From CAVQWT01 sp963810815 (GTDB lineage Bacteria > Pseudomonadota > Gammaproteobacteria > Burkholderiales > Casimicrobiaceae), in NCBI GenBank assembly GCA_963810815.1, contig CAWEPB010000007.1, positions 496,001 through 560,000 of the forward strand: a stretch of 64,000 bases of DNA, in the 5' to 3' direction. The position numbers and the translations under genes are program-made. Shown here piece after piece: positions 1-8,967 of the stretch. Below the pieces are notes generated by a model. That model worked only from the letters and a program-made list of their open reading frames with translations. It did not search any database and was not told the DNA's origin. The stretch's first letter is position 1; each line of letters starts with the position of its first letter.

Positions 1-730
1 ACTGGAAGCAAGGAGCATCGCCAGATTGGAGCGCTCGCTCAGTACCGTGTTCAGCGCGATCATCACAAACTCGGCCGTCGACGAGGCCTACGTAAGGTCA
101 CTCGATCGTCATGCGAATGCGATCACTATACCCAACGGTGTCGACAGCGAGTTCTTTGGCGGATCCGGTAGCGAGGGTGACCCACGCAAGCTGCTCTTCA
201 CCGGCGTAATGAGCTACGCACCGAATGAAGACGCCGTGGTGTACTTTTGCGACCAGATCCTCCCGCTCATTCAGGCACGAAAGCCGGAAGCGGAATTCTG
301 GATCGTAGGCAAGAATCCTTCGCCCGAGGTCCACGCGCTCGGAAAGCGGCCGGGGGTGCACGTTACGGGTGGTGTTCCCGACGTCCGCCCATTCCTGGAC
401 GCTTCCGGCGTGTTCGTCAGTCCGATACGCTACGGTGCAGGAGTCAAGAACAAGGTGCTCGCCGCGTTGGCCATGGGCCGGGCGGTCGTGGCAACGAGTG
501 TCAGCCTCGAAGGACTCGACCTAAGGGACAACGAACACCTGCTCGTGGCCGACCTGCCAACAGAGTTCGCGGAAAAGATCTGCGGCTTGATCGAGCGGCC
601 GACGGCGGCGGCTCGCTTGGGACAGGCCGGGCAAGCGCACGTCCGGGCGAGGTATTCCTGGGACCACAGCGTGGAAGTTCTTGATCAGACCCTGCGGGGC
701 GCCGCGGACAGCCGCACGCGGGCCGACTAA
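1..730 (+). CDS. Glycosyltransferase, GT4-like, exosortase-associated type (5' end outside window)
   Basis: This is the C-terminal part of a GT-B glycosyltransferase that presumably adds a sugar to an exopolysaccharide precursor on the cytoplasmic side. The frame is already open at base 2. A TTG at base 26 could be taken as a start, but residues before it (LEARSIARLE) align with the interior of the next gene (LEARKLRAAE), so the real start lies upstream. Visible landmarks are IPNGVDSEFF, the LLFTGVMSYAPN strand and the donor-site segment PIRYGAGVKNKVLAALAMG. The downstream gene is a paralogue with the same order of motifs, so the two look like a tandem duplication. Family knowledge: this arrangement matches the PEP-CTERM/EpsH1-associated sugar transferases. 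Acceptor and donor sugars cannot be read from the sequence. Confidence 0.88.
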   Translation, partial: LEARSIARLERSLSTVFSAIITNSAVDEAYVRSLDRHANAITIPNGVDSEFFGGSGSEGDPRKLLFTGVMSYAPNEDAVVYFCDQILPLIQARKPEAEFWIVGKNPSPEVHALGKRPGVHVTGGVPDVRPFLDASGVFVSPIRYGAGVKNKVLAALAMGRAVVATSVSLEGLDLRDNEHLLVADLPTEFAEKICGLIERPTAAARLGQAGQAHVRARYSWDHSVEVLDQTLRGAADSRTRAD

Positions 731-759
731 CGCGCCGAATTCACAGCGGAGATCGATGC

Positions 760-2010
760 ATGCGTGTGCTTTGGGTGGGCCACAATCTCGCTTACCCACC
801 GGTTCGCGGGGTACTGCAGCGAAACTACAACCTCCTGCGCCAGGCGGCGAAGGGGGCCGAGGTGCACGTCCTCGCGTTCGATCAGCCCGCAACCCGGCCA
901 GCAGGGGTGAGTGTCGACGATTGCCTGACGGCGCTCAGGAAGTTCTGCACACGGGTCGAATGCGTGCAACTGTTCACCAGCTTTTCGAAGAATCGCTACT
1001 GGCTCGGGGCGAGCGGCCTGTTTTCCGCGGAACCGTACGATTTCAACTGGCTGGCCTCGGCGAAAATGACGGAACGGCTTAAGGGAACACTTGATGCTAC
1101 GGCGTTTGATGTGGTCCATTTCGACACCATCGGCCTTGCCCAGTACAGGCATCTCGTCACCGCTCCGGGCGCGGTGCTGAATCATCACAACGTCGAGTCG
1201 TCGATGATGGCCCACCGAGCGGCGAATGAAGCGCGTCGCATCCCGCGCTTGTACTGGAAGCTGGAGGCGAGGAAGCTTCGTGCCGCGGAGAGACGATACT
1301 GTCCGCAGTTCGCAAACAACCTGGCCGTCTCCCCGGAAGACGCGGAGGTATTGCGGAGCATTTCACCGGGGCTCCCGACGGCTGTGGTACCGAACGGTGT
1401 CGACACCGAGTTCTTTTCACCGCGAAAGGATCCGGGTGGCCATACGCTGCTATTCTGCGGCGGACTTGACTGGTACCCGAACGCGGAAGCGATGGCGTAC
1501 TTTTTCGGCGAGATTTGGCCGAGGCTGACGAGCCAGTTGCCGGACCTCCGCATCATTGTCGTCGGCAGACGGCCGCCACAATGGTTAAGCGAACTCGCCA
1601 ATCAGGATAGCCGAATCGAGGTTACCGGTTTCGTCGACGATGTCCGACCCTACTTCAGGCGAGCGACCGCGTACGTCTGTCCGATTAGGATCGGGGGAGG
1701 CACGCGGCTCAAGATCCTGGATGCGCTCGCAATGGGGATGCCGTTGATCGGCACGACATTTGCGTGCTCGGGGATTGCGGTCCGCCCGGAAAGTGACGTC
1801 CTCATCGGCGATACCTCGGAGGATTTCACCAGGCAGGTGCTTCGCGTTCTGGGAGATGACAGCCTGCGCTCGAAACTGTCTGCTTGCGGTCGAGCGGTCG
1901 TTTGCGAAAAGTACTCGTGGTCGGTCATAGGCAACGCGCTCATGAACGCCTACCGCGACGCGACCGTGCGTGCATCGTCGCGAGCGTCGTTTGGCGCAGT
2001 CGACACATGA
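760..2010 (+). CDS. Glycosyltransferase, PEP-CTERM/EpsH1-associated sugar-transferase type
   Basis: A complete 416-residue GT-B glycosyltransferase, probably acting in exopolysaccharide assembly. The N terminus MRVLWVGHNLAYPPVRG carries the Pro-rich, glycine-ended loop typical of this sugar-transferase group. The C-terminal half has VPNGVDTEFF, LLFCGGLDWYPN, a VTGFVDDVRPYF strand and the donor-binding segment PIRIGGGTRLKILDALAMG. A GGAGA ribosome-binding site lies about 8 bases before the ATG at 760. The gene is a paralogue of the partial gene upstream (29-base gap) and its stop overlaps the start of the next gene (ATGA at 2007), so the three are probably cotranscribed and translationally coupled. 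The sugar specificity is unknown. Confidence 0.93.
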   Translation: MRVLWVGHNLAYPPVRGVLQRNYNLLRQAAKGAEVHVLAFDQPATRPAGVSVDDCLTALRKFCTRVECVQLFTSFSKNRYWLGASGLFSAEPYDFNWLASAKMTERLKGTLDATAFDVVHFDTIGLAQYRHLVTAPGAVLNHHNVESSMMAHRAANEARRIPRLYWKLEARKLRAAERRYCPQFANNLAVSPEDAEVLRSISPGLPTAVVPNGVDTEFFSPRKDPGGHTLLFCGGLDWYPNAEAMAYFFGEIWPRLTSQLPDLRIIVVGRRPPQWLSELANQDSRIEVTGFVDDVRPYFRRATAYVCPIRIGGGTRLKILDALAMGMPLIGTTFACSGIAVRPESDVLIGDTSEDFTRQVLRVLGDDSLRSKLSACGRAVVCEKYSWSVIGNALMNAYRDATVRASSRASFGAVDT

Positions 2011-3161
2011 TCGGAGCGTCGAGTGTTCCGGCTGAGGCGCGGCCGCAGATCCTGTTCCTTTATCCGTTGGTCTACCGTCCGGAGAAGGACAACTTCGGCA
2101 AGGAGTTTGCGCTGATCTCGAGCTGGTACCGAGGCCACATCTACGCCTTGAGTGGGGCCGGCCGTCGGGACGTATCCCTTTCGGGCTTCCTCTTCCATGC
2201 GGAACCGTATCGAAACGGTGCGATCTCGAGGCTCCTGTCCGGCCTGTGGATCCAGACGGTTGTTCCGATCAGGACACTGGCAGGGAAGGAACCCGTGGAG
2301 GCAGTCATTGCCTATGATCCGTATCGTTCGGGAATTGCGGCACTGCTCCTGAAGTACGTCCTTCGATGCAGGATGTTCGTTCAGATCAATGGCGACTATC
2401 ACCGAACGGAGCCAGGGGGAAACCCGCTTGGCAAGCTGATACTTCGAACCGTGGCGCATTTTGTACTTGCCCGGTCCGATGGAATCAAGGTCCTGAACGG
2501 CGATCAGGAGGCGTATTGCAGGCGAACGTTTCCAGGCACGCCCGTATATCGCTTCCCGGCGTTCGTTGCGACCGAATACTTTCAATCGCTTGAATGCCAT
2601 CAGGGAAGCTATCTACTCTCGATCGGGCATCCGTTCGACCTGAAGGGAATGGACGTGCTCATTGCAGCGTTCCTTCGCATCGCGGAGAAATACCCGCGGA
2701 TCGCGCTCCGCATCATGGGATATTGTTCCCCGGAGGAGCTTGCCCGGTATGCCGTGCTTTCGGAAGGCCATCCGAGAATCGAGTTCATTCGGCCCGGCTG
2801 GATAGAAGATGTCGGGGAACAGGTGCGCAACTGCTATGCCTTGGTGAATGCCGCGAAGTCCGAAGCAATGGGGCGGGTTCATGTCGAAGCGATGGCATGC
2901 GGCAAGCCCATTGTCGCCACACGGACCAACGGTGCCATTGAATGCGTGGAGGATGGTAAGACAGGCCTGTTGTGCGAAATCGGAAACGCGGAGGACCTCG
3001 CCTCCAAACTTGACGAGCTGCTTTCGGACCCGGAGCGGGCAGAAGGCATGGGCCGGGCCGGGCGGATTCGAGCGCAGTCGACGTTCTCGGAGGCGCGGTA
3101 TGCGAATGAGTTCCACTGCATGATCTCGGAGGCTATCGCTGGACCCATGGTGCGTCGATGA
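2007..3161 (+). CDS. Glycosyltransferase, GT4 family
   Basis: A retaining GT-B glycosyltransferase of 384 residues. I place the start at ATG 2007, which overlaps the preceding stop (ATGA). Longer in-frame starts upstream would run deep into the previous gene and give an arginine-rich leader unlike this family. The N terminus MIGASSVPAEARPQILFLYP enters the first beta strand. The C-terminal domain shows the GT4 E-x7-E donor motif in EAMGRVHVEAMACGKPIVAT, followed by TNGAIECVEDGKTGLL. The GRVHVEAMA variant is common in polysaccharide GT4 enzymes. Its place in the exopolysaccharide run suggests it extends the repeat unit. The donor sugar cannot be told. Confidence 0.92.
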   Translation: MIGASSVPAEARPQILFLYPLVYRPEKDNFGKEFALISSWYRGHIYALSGAGRRDVSLSGFLFHAEPYRNGAISRLLSGLWIQTVVPIRTLAGKEPVEAVIAYDPYRSGIAALLLKYVLRCRMFVQINGDYHRTEPGGNPLGKLILRTVAHFVLARSDGIKVLNGDQEAYCRRTFPGTPVYRFPAFVATEYFQSLECHQGSYLLSIGHPFDLKGMDVLIAAFLRIAEKYPRIALRIMGYCSPEELARYAVLSEGHPRIEFIRPGWIEDVGEQVRNCYALVNAAKSEAMGRVHVEAMACGKPIVATRTNGAIECVEDGKTGLLCEIGNAEDLASKLDELLSDPERAEGMGRAGRIRAQSTFSEARYANEFHCMISEAIAGPMVRR

Positions 3162-3308
3162 TCGGAGAATGAACAGTCATGCTGCGGAGGCTGCGACCGA
3201 AAGCCGGAACTTCCGACGGCACGGACTCCGTGCGCGCCTGCTTGGCAGAGGCGTTGTCGGCGACGAGTCGGGGCGAAAGCCCCCGGCATTTCCAACCGGT
3301 ACCGTGAC
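3162..3308. other. Intergenic leader with a GNRA hairpin
   Basis: A 147-base gap within an otherwise compact operon. It contains a perfect 5-bp stem capped by GAAA (GGGGC-GAAA-GCCCC, 3270-3283), 25 bases before the next start. No poly-T follows, so it is not a standard intrinsic terminator. It could stabilise mRNA or shape translation of the acyltransferase, which lacks a clear Shine-Dalgarno. No known riboswitch core was recognised. Confidence 0.3.
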
Positions 3309-3872
3309 GTGCTGACATTCATCCTGCGAATGGTTCGGTCCTGGCGGCACGCGCTCGCTGACAAGAAGCGAGGCTACTACTTGCAGTCACTCAGAGACAA
3401 AGGGCTTTCGGTCGGAGTCAACGTGCAATTCGCGGCCGATATCTTCCTCGACCCATCGCACTGCGCGTTGATTCACATTGGCAACAACATAACGTTTGCC
3501 CCCAATGTCCGTCTGATCGCGCACGACGCCAGTACCAAGCAGTTCATCGATGCCACACGCATCGGGCGCGTGACCATTCTCGATGACTGCTTTGTCGGAG
3601 ATTCGGTGATCGTTCTGCCGGGGGTCACTATTGGGCCACGCGCGATAATCGGCGCCGGCTCGGTGGTTTCGAAGGACATTCCGGAGAACTCGGTTGCGGC
3701 TGGCAACCCCGCCCGCGTAATCTGCTCGCTTGACGAGTACCTCCTGAGGAAGGACCGCGCGGCGGCCGAGCGCGGTGTATTTGGTCGAGAGTATTGGATT
3801 GAGAATCTCACCGAGGAAACGCGACGGCGGCTGCTCGAGAAGCTTGCAGAGCAGGATGGTTTCATTCTGTGA
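3309..3872 (+). CDS. Hexapeptide-repeat acyltransferase (left-handed beta-helix)
   Basis: A 187-residue acyltransferase of the LbetaH family, likely to O-acetylate a sugar of the exopolysaccharide or its precursor with acetyl-CoA. Hexapeptide repeats run from about residue 55 to 140: IHIGNNITFAPNVRLIAHD, IGRVTILDDCFVGDSVIVL, PGVTIGPRAIIGAGSVVS and IPENSVAAGNPARVI. The histidine in LIAHD is the candidate catalytic base. The GTG at 3309 has no clear ribosome-binding site; ATG 3330 would remove only seven residues. The C-terminal extension after the helix (FGREYWIENLTEETRRRL) is helical, as in maltose/galactoside-type acetyltransferases. It is flanked by glycosyltransferases and an O-ligase. The acyl group and acceptor are inferred only from the family. 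Confidence 0.9.
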   Translation: MLTFILRMVRSWRHALADKKRGYYLQSLRDKGLSVGVNVQFAADIFLDPSHCALIHIGNNITFAPNVRLIAHDASTKQFIDATRIGRVTILDDCFVGDSVIVLPGVTIGPRAIIGAGSVVSKDIPENSVAAGNPARVICSLDEYLLRKDRAAAERGVFGREYWIENLTEETRRRLLEKLAEQDGFIL

Positions 3873-3975
3873 GCGAGGTGCCACGGGCCGGCCCGGCCGA
3901 AGCGATTGAACGAACCCGGATGTGGCTTGGGGTCGTCCATCAACACCGATCGGGGGCAGGCGGGGAGAATCGTCC

Positions 3976-5265
3976 GTGAGTTCGACAGAGAGGCACTTTT
4001 CGCGGCACTTGAGTGATTCGACCGCTTCGCGGTTTGGATTCGTACTCGTCATACTCTTTCTGGTCGTGGAGTACGGCCGGCCCCAGGAGTTCATTCCGGT
4101 TGTCGGCGCACTGCGACTCAGCTGGGTCATCGGAGTCCTCATGGTGCTGACTTGGATTGGGAGCGGGAAGCTTCGGCTGGCGTCCAGCCGTCAAACGCTC
4201 GCAACGTGTCTCTTCGTGTGCCTCGCTGCGGTTCACGTTCCCTTCGCCACCAACGGCTTCAGGGCCTATACAGTGACTTTGGGTTTGTTCCTGTACTTGC
4301 CATTCTTTGTTTCGATTCTGCTGTTTCTGGACACTTATGCGCGCCTCAAGGCTTTCTTCATGTGGTGGAGTCTTGTCGGTATCTACCTCGGCGTAATGGG
4401 CGTGCTCGGAGGAGGGGTCGTCGGGACGGGATTTCTCGGTGACGAGAATGACTTCGCGCTGCTGATGAACACCATGCTGCCTTTCATCCTGTCCATGTTC
4501 GTCCTTGCGCGGAGGACGTTCATGAAGATTCTCTACATGGGTGGCGCCATGGTTTGCGTGGCAAGCATCGTGATCTCCAATTCGCGCGGCGGGTTTGTCG
4601 GTCTCGTCGCCGCATTGACGATAATCTGCATTGCGAGCCCACGGAAGCTCGTCGCCCTAACTCTGGCCGGCATCCTTGCCCTTGGCGTCTATGCCGTCGC
4701 AGATGAGGCGTACTGGAATCGGATCTCGTCGATCCAGGCCACCGATGAAGGGACTGCGAAAGAGCGAACCGAGTCGTGGCAGGCTGGATGGGATATGTTC
4801 AAAGAATATCCTCTCGGGATCGGCCCCGGTAACTTTCCAGTGCGCTTTCCCGAGTTTCAGCCGGATTCGATGGAACGAAACATGTGGGGGAGGCAAGCGC
4901 ATTCGTTGTGGTTTACGCTCCTGCCTGAGTTGGGAGTGCCTGGAGTTCTGCTCTATCTGTGGCTGCTATGGATCAACATGCGTGACATTTGGCGTATGCG
5001 GCGCGCGGGTGAGACAACCAAGGGTAATGATCCCAGATACTTTGGATACCTCCTTTCGGTTGCCTTCATGGCGAGTTTGACCGGCTTCTTTGCATCAGCG
5101 ACATTTTTGTCGGTCTTGTATTACCCCCATTATTGGTACCTGACCGCCCTCATTGTTGTCAGTCGAAGAATTGCGGATCACCTTGATTCACGGACCGGGA
5201 TGACGCCTCGTCCACATCATCGAGAGGCGCCGCCGCGCGGCGCGGCGGGCGGGCAGCCCGCATAA
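3976..5265 (+). CDS. O-antigen-ligase/polymerase-like membrane protein (exosortase-associated type)
   Basis: A multi-spanning inner-membrane protein of 429 residues from GTG 3976, which follows GGGGAG at good spacing. A GTG at 3922 would add 18 unlikely residues. Roughly ten hydrophobic segments are visible, starting with RFGFVLVILFLVVEYGRPQEF. The periplasmic loop carries ERTESWQAGWDMFKEYPLG and GIGPGNFPVRFPEF, the signature region of the Wzy_C/O-antigen ligase superfamily. The opening VEYGRPQEFIP resembles the probable O-glycosylation ligase found with exosortase A systems. Likely role: transfer or polymerisation of lipid-linked glycan on the outer face of the membrane. The C terminus is short, cytoplasmic, and rich in Arg, Pro and Ala. 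It could be a polymerase instead of a ligase. Confidence 0.9.
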   Translation: MSSTERHFSRHLSDSTASRFGFVLVILFLVVEYGRPQEFIPVVGALRLSWVIGVLMVLTWIGSGKLRLASSRQTLATCLFVCLAAVHVPFATNGFRAYTVTLGLFLYLPFFVSILLFLDTYARLKAFFMWWSLVGIYLGVMGVLGGGVVGTGFLGDENDFALLMNTMLPFILSMFVLARRTFMKILYMGGAMVCVASIVISNSRGGFVGLVAALTIICIASPRKLVALTLAGILALGVYAVADEAYWNRISSIQATDEGTAKERTESWQAGWDMFKEYPLGIGPGNFPVRFPEFQPDSMERNMWGRQAHSLWFTLLPELGVPGVLLYLWLLWINMRDIWRMRRAGETTKGNDPRYFGYLLSVAFMASLTGFFASATFLSVLYYPHYWYLTALIVVSRRIADHLDSRTGMTPRPHHREAPPRGAAGGQPA

Positions 5266-5434
5266 TCGTAGGCATGTCGGCGCCGTCGGCGAGTTTTGGT
5301 GGCTGGGAGGAAAACAATGATCCGGATCCGATCGCGAGCGCGACACCGGGCCGGGGGCGACAAGTCGTTGCTCGTCGTACAGGCAGCGATCTGCCTGTCC
5401 CTGTGCTGAGCATTTCGCACCCTGGGGAAGTCGA

Positions 5435-6460
5435 ATGCAGGCTACGGCCAAGGTGAGGGCGGCACTGGCGTCGTTCGTGTGCGCCGCGGACATCGATGGT
5501 TGGTGTTTGCGGCGACACTCGGTCCGCGACAACGCGATCCTTATGTACCATCGCGTGTTGCCGCCGGACGCGTGCCAAGGCATTCAGGCGGGAATGTTTG
5601 TACACCCCGAGACGCTCGAGCTCCATCTCGAATACCTCGCGCGACGATTTGACATAGTCCCGCTGTCGGCTTTGGCGCAGCGCGAAACTCCCGGTAGACG
5701 GACTTCTCGTGCGCGGCCGCGTTGTGCTGTGACTTTCGATGATGGTTGGCGCGACTTCTACCAATATGCCTACCCGATACTGCTTCGCCAGCGGATACCC
5801 GCGACAGTATTTCTTCCGACTGACTTCATCGGCACCGATCAGTGGTTCTGGACAGATCGCCTTGGGATCCTACTGGGGCGTTTCCCGCCTGTGGACACGC
5901 CGCGTTCCCGTCGCTACGCAGAAGACGTCGTGGTGGGGAAGATTCTCGCCCTTACAGGTGATTTTCCGGTCCGCCTCGAATTGGCGATCCGCATGCTCAA
6001 GCCCTTTCGAATTGAGGCGATCAATGAGACGCTGGACGAACTCGATAGACTTTCCGGCACTTCATCGATGCCCGGAGGTCGTGCATTCCTGTCGTGGAAC
6101 GAAGTCGAGGAAATGTTTGCCTCAGGGCTGATTACTTTCGGGTCTCACACCGCGTCCCACCCGATCATGACCATGCTGACGGAGCCTGAGGCGGAGCGTG
6201 AATTGAGAACCTCCCGCGATGCTCTTCAGTTCAGGAAAGTTGTGGAGCCGGAGTTCGTCTCGTTTTGCTACCCGAATGGGGCGAGTTCCAAACGGCTTGC
6301 CGAATTGGTGCGCGAGGCTGGCTATCAGATGGCGGTCACCACGCAGAGAGGATGGAATGGACCGGAAGCGGATCCGTACGCGCTCCGGCGGATCGGCATA
6401 CACGAGGACATGACGTCGACACAACCGATGTTCGCCGCTCGGCTCGCGGGGTTGCTCTGA
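5435..6460 (+). CDS. Polysaccharide deacetylase (CE4/NodB-like)
   Basis: A 341-residue carbohydrate esterase 4 homologue expected to remove N-acetyl groups from amino sugars in the polysaccharide. Motif 1 is VTFDDGWRDFY (about residues 102-112) with the catalytic base and metal Asp. Motif 2 is SHTASH (about 236-241) with the metal-binding His residues. Motif 3 is FCYPNG in place of the usual RPPYG, a form common in the Ile-Leu-Met-Tyr-His (ILMYHRV) subfamily. ILMYHRVLPP near residue 35 is the family N-terminal strand. No signal peptide is obvious, so it may act on cytoplasmic precursors. The start is ATG 5435. The 169-base gap before it shows nothing I can call a gene. Confidence 0.92.
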   Translation: MQATAKVRAALASFVCAADIDGWCLRRHSVRDNAILMYHRVLPPDACQGIQAGMFVHPETLELHLEYLARRFDIVPLSALAQRETPGRRTSRARPRCAVTFDDGWRDFYQYAYPILLRQRIPATVFLPTDFIGTDQWFWTDRLGILLGRFPPVDTPRSRRYAEDVVVGKILALTGDFPVRLELAIRMLKPFRIEAINETLDELDRLSGTSSMPGGRAFLSWNEVEEMFASGLITFGSHTASHPIMTMLTEPEAERELRTSRDALQFRKVVEPEFVSFCYPNGASSKRLAELVREAGYQMAVTTQRGWNGPEADPYALRRIGIHEDMTSTQPMFAARLAGLL

Positions 6461-6566
6461 CAGTGTGCGGGCCGCCGCTGGGTCGGCAGGCGCGGTTCCA
6501 GGCGTGGCTCGTCGCACGTTTCGAGACGCCTGCATTGGGGCGTTCTTCGGCAAGGAAGGCTTCAAT

Positions 6567-7673
6567 ATGACGCTTGGTGTCTGCCATTTGATCTCCGGTG
6601 ACCTGTGGGCGGGCGCCGAGGTCATGGCCTTTCACCTCTTGCAGGGCCTTCATCGACGGCGCGACATCGATCTGTTCGTGATCGTGCTGAACCGAGGAAC
6701 GCTATCCGATCGCCTGCAACAGGAAGGAATCTCAACCTGCATCATCAGCGAGACGGCACATTCGTTCCAGGCAATAGTGCGCCTTGCTTGGCGGATGGTC
6801 GCCAAACGCGAGCCGCAGGTCCTCCACTCGCATCGCTACAAGGAGAACGCTCTTGCCTATCTCGTTTCGCTTGCTTTGCGCAGGCGGGTTGCGCTCATCG
6901 CCACGCAGCATGGCATGCCGGAGCACGGAGGAGGTTGGCGGAGCGCGGTCAGCCGCCTGAAGTCGAATGCGAACCTGCGATTGCTGGAGTCAAAGTTCAG
7001 TTCGACCGTGGCGGTGTCCGCCGATATCAAGGCATCCCTCGTGCGGGAGCATGGGTTTGCAGCTGACGCCGTTGAGGTCATTCACAATGGAGTCATCAGC
7101 GCTCCCGGATCCGCTCGTCCCGCGAGGGGGGAGACCTTTACAATCGGGTCCGCTGGCCGCCTCGTGCCGGTCAAAGACTTTCGACTGATGGTCGAGATCG
7201 CCCACTTGCTCAAGGAGCGAGGACGCAAGATTCGATTTGAACTCGCCGGCGACGGCCCCATGCGGCCTGAGATCGAACAACTGGTAGCGGATCGTGGCTT
7301 GGCCGAGGAGTTCGCGATCCTGGGGTTTGTTGAGGACATCGATTCGTTTTATCGAGGACTCGATGTCTACGTAAACACGTCGCTGCACGAAGGAATTCCG
7401 ATGAGTGTACTGGAAGCGATGTCGCGCGGAATTCCGGTGGTCGTGCCGGATGTCGGGGGCTTGAAGGAGATCGTCGCCGATGGCGTGGGCGGATTCGCGG
7501 TGAGCGATCGAAGCGCGGACGCGTTCGCGCAGCGGTGTAGTGCGCTCTATGACGATGCGGGGCTCCGCGAATCGATGTCACGGGAAGCGCGGCAAGTGGT
7601 AGCCGAGCGATTTTCCAACGACCGGATGGTCGATGAGTATGCGGCGTTGTATCGCAAGGCCGAAAGGCGCTAG
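6567..7673 (+). CDS. Glycosyltransferase, GT4 family
   Basis: A 368-residue GT-B enzyme. I choose ATG 6567, preceded by AAGGAAGG at about 7 bases, over an in-frame GTG at 6465 that would add an uncharacteristic basic leader. The protein opens MTLGVCHLISGDLWAGAEV, where the GDLWAGAE loop is the acceptor-side glycine loop. VIHNGV, RLVPVKDFRLMVE, the GDGPMR turn and the E-x7-E motif in HEGIPMSVLEAMSRGIPVV mark the nucleotide-sugar site. GGLKEIVADGVGGF follows. It sits between the deacetylase and a membrane GT2 and probably extends the same polymer. Specificity is unknown. Confidence 0.93.
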   Translation: MTLGVCHLISGDLWAGAEVMAFHLLQGLHRRRDIDLFVIVLNRGTLSDRLQQEGISTCIISETAHSFQAIVRLAWRMVAKREPQVLHSHRYKENALAYLVSLALRRRVALIATQHGMPEHGGGWRSAVSRLKSNANLRLLESKFSSTVAVSADIKASLVREHGFAADAVEVIHNGVISAPGSARPARGETFTIGSAGRLVPVKDFRLMVEIAHLLKERGRKIRFELAGDGPMRPEIEQLVADRGLAEEFAILGFVEDIDSFYRGLDVYVNTSLHEGIPMSVLEAMSRGIPVVVPDVGGLKEIVADGVGGFAVSDRSADAFAQRCSALYDDAGLRESMSREARQVVAERFSNDRMVDEYAALYRKAERR

Positions 7674-7833
7674 ATAGTGTTCGATCTTCGGACGTCCGCG
7701 CACCTATCGGCCGCGGTTGCACCATGAGCCGGAAGTGGGGGGGGTATGTGGCCGGCGGCGGTCCCATCGCGCCGACGTTACGACGCACCGTGGCGGCGGA
7801 AGTGCCTGATGAACAGAGACAGGACGTAAGGAC

Positions 7834-8967
7834 ATGATGGAATCAGTTTTCTTCGGTTCGGTCTTCCTCATTGGATTTGCCTATTTCGGATACCCACTCA
7901 CCCTGGTCGCAATTGACTGGGTCCGTGGGCGGAAGGTCCAAACGGGTACGGCGCTGCCGCAGGTCAGCTTCGTGGTGACTGTTCACAACGAGGAGAGGAG
8001 GATTCAGGCGAAGCTCGACAACATACTCAGCCTTGACTATCCGCGGAACAGACTTCAGATTATTGTGTCTTCCGACGGCTCGACAGACCGAACCAACGAC
8101 CTGGTGCGAAGCTACGGCGATCGGGGCGTCGAACTGCTGCAATGGGAAGAACGCAGGGGAAAGGAGAACGCCCAGAAGGACGCGATCAAGGGTGCGACAG
8201 GGGAAGTCCTGGTTTTCAGCGACGTGGCCACGACGATGGAGCCTGCGGGTCTGCGGCAACTCGTCGCGAGTTTCGCGGACCCCACGGTTGGATGCGTCAG
8301 CAGTGAGGACCGCCTCGTCGGAAGAGGCGGAGAGACTAGCGGCGAGGGTCTTTACGTTCGCTACGAGATGTGGTTGCGCAGCCTCGAATCACGCGTCGGT
8401 TCCCTGGTTGGGTTGAGTGGTTCACTTTTTGCGGCCAGACGGACGGTCTGCGCGGACTTCTCCGGTGAAATGCAGAGCGACTTTCGCACGGTATTCAACA
8501 GCGTCAAGCTGGGATTGCGTGGGATTAGCGAACCGCGTGCCGTCGGAATCTACCAGGACACCGCAGATCCGAAACGGGAGTGGGAGCGCAAGATCCGGAC
8601 GGTGGTAAGAGGGCTGACCGTGTTCTTTCGCCACGCTGAACTACTGAACCCGTTTCGTTATGGGCTGTTTTCCTACCAACTGTTCTGCCATAAGCTCCTT
8701 CGCTGGCTTGTACCCCTGTGGCTAATCCTTGCTCTCATCTCGAATGTGGTGCTTGCAAACTCGTCCATCGTCTATGCAGCACTGCTGGCGGTACAACTGT
8801 CCCTCTACGCTCTCGGCCTGATCGGGTTACTGCAGCCGAAATTGCAGCGAGCGGTTGTCGTCCGTGTGCCCATGTACTTTCTCGCCGTCAATGCGTCAAT
8901 ACTGCTCGCGTGGCGGCGCTATCTGAGGGGGGACCGTATCGTCACGTGGTCCCCGACTCAAAGGTGA
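7834..8967 (+). CDS. Membrane glycosyltransferase, family 2
   Basis: A 377-residue GT-A enzyme. The start is the first of two ATG codons, with AAGGAC upstream. An N-terminal segment (FFGSVFLIGFAYFGYPLTLV) anchors the protein. The catalytic domain has VSFVVTVHNEERRI, the DG pair in IIVSSDGSTDRT, and VFSDVATTMEP as the DxD-equivalent. Three or four C-terminal hydrophobic segments (LVPLWLILALISNVVL, YAALLAVQLSLYALGLIGLL, VPMYFLAVNASILLAW) give it the architecture of processive or lipid-linked sugar transferases. The QxxRW motif of true synthases is not evident; the equivalent stretch reads WERKIRTVVRG. It could start or extend the glycan at the membrane. It ends the polysaccharide operon. Confidence 0.92.
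   Translation: MMESVFFGSVFLIGFAYFGYPLTLVAIDWVRGRKVQTGTALPQVSFVVTVHNEERRIQAKLDNILSLDYPRNRLQIIVSSDGSTDRTNDLVRSYGDRGVELLQWEERRGKENAQKDAIKGATGEVLVFSDVATTMEPAGLRQLVASFADPTVGCVSSEDRLVGRGGETSGEGLYVRYEMWLRSLESRVGSLVGLSGSLFAARRTVCADFSGEMQSDFRTVFNSVKLGLRGISEPRAVGIYQDTADPKREWERKIRTVVRGLTVFFRHAELLNPFRYGLFSYQLFCHKLLRWLVPLWLILALISNVVLANSSIVYAALLAVQLSLYALGLIGLLQPKLQRAVVVRVPMYFLAVNASILLAWRRYLRGDRIVTWSPTQR

Noticed and set aside
3265..3290. Similarity of the hairpin region to part of a c-di-GMP (GEMM) riboswitch
   Set aside because: Only a short GC-rich word is shared; the conserved 5' part of the aptamer is absent.
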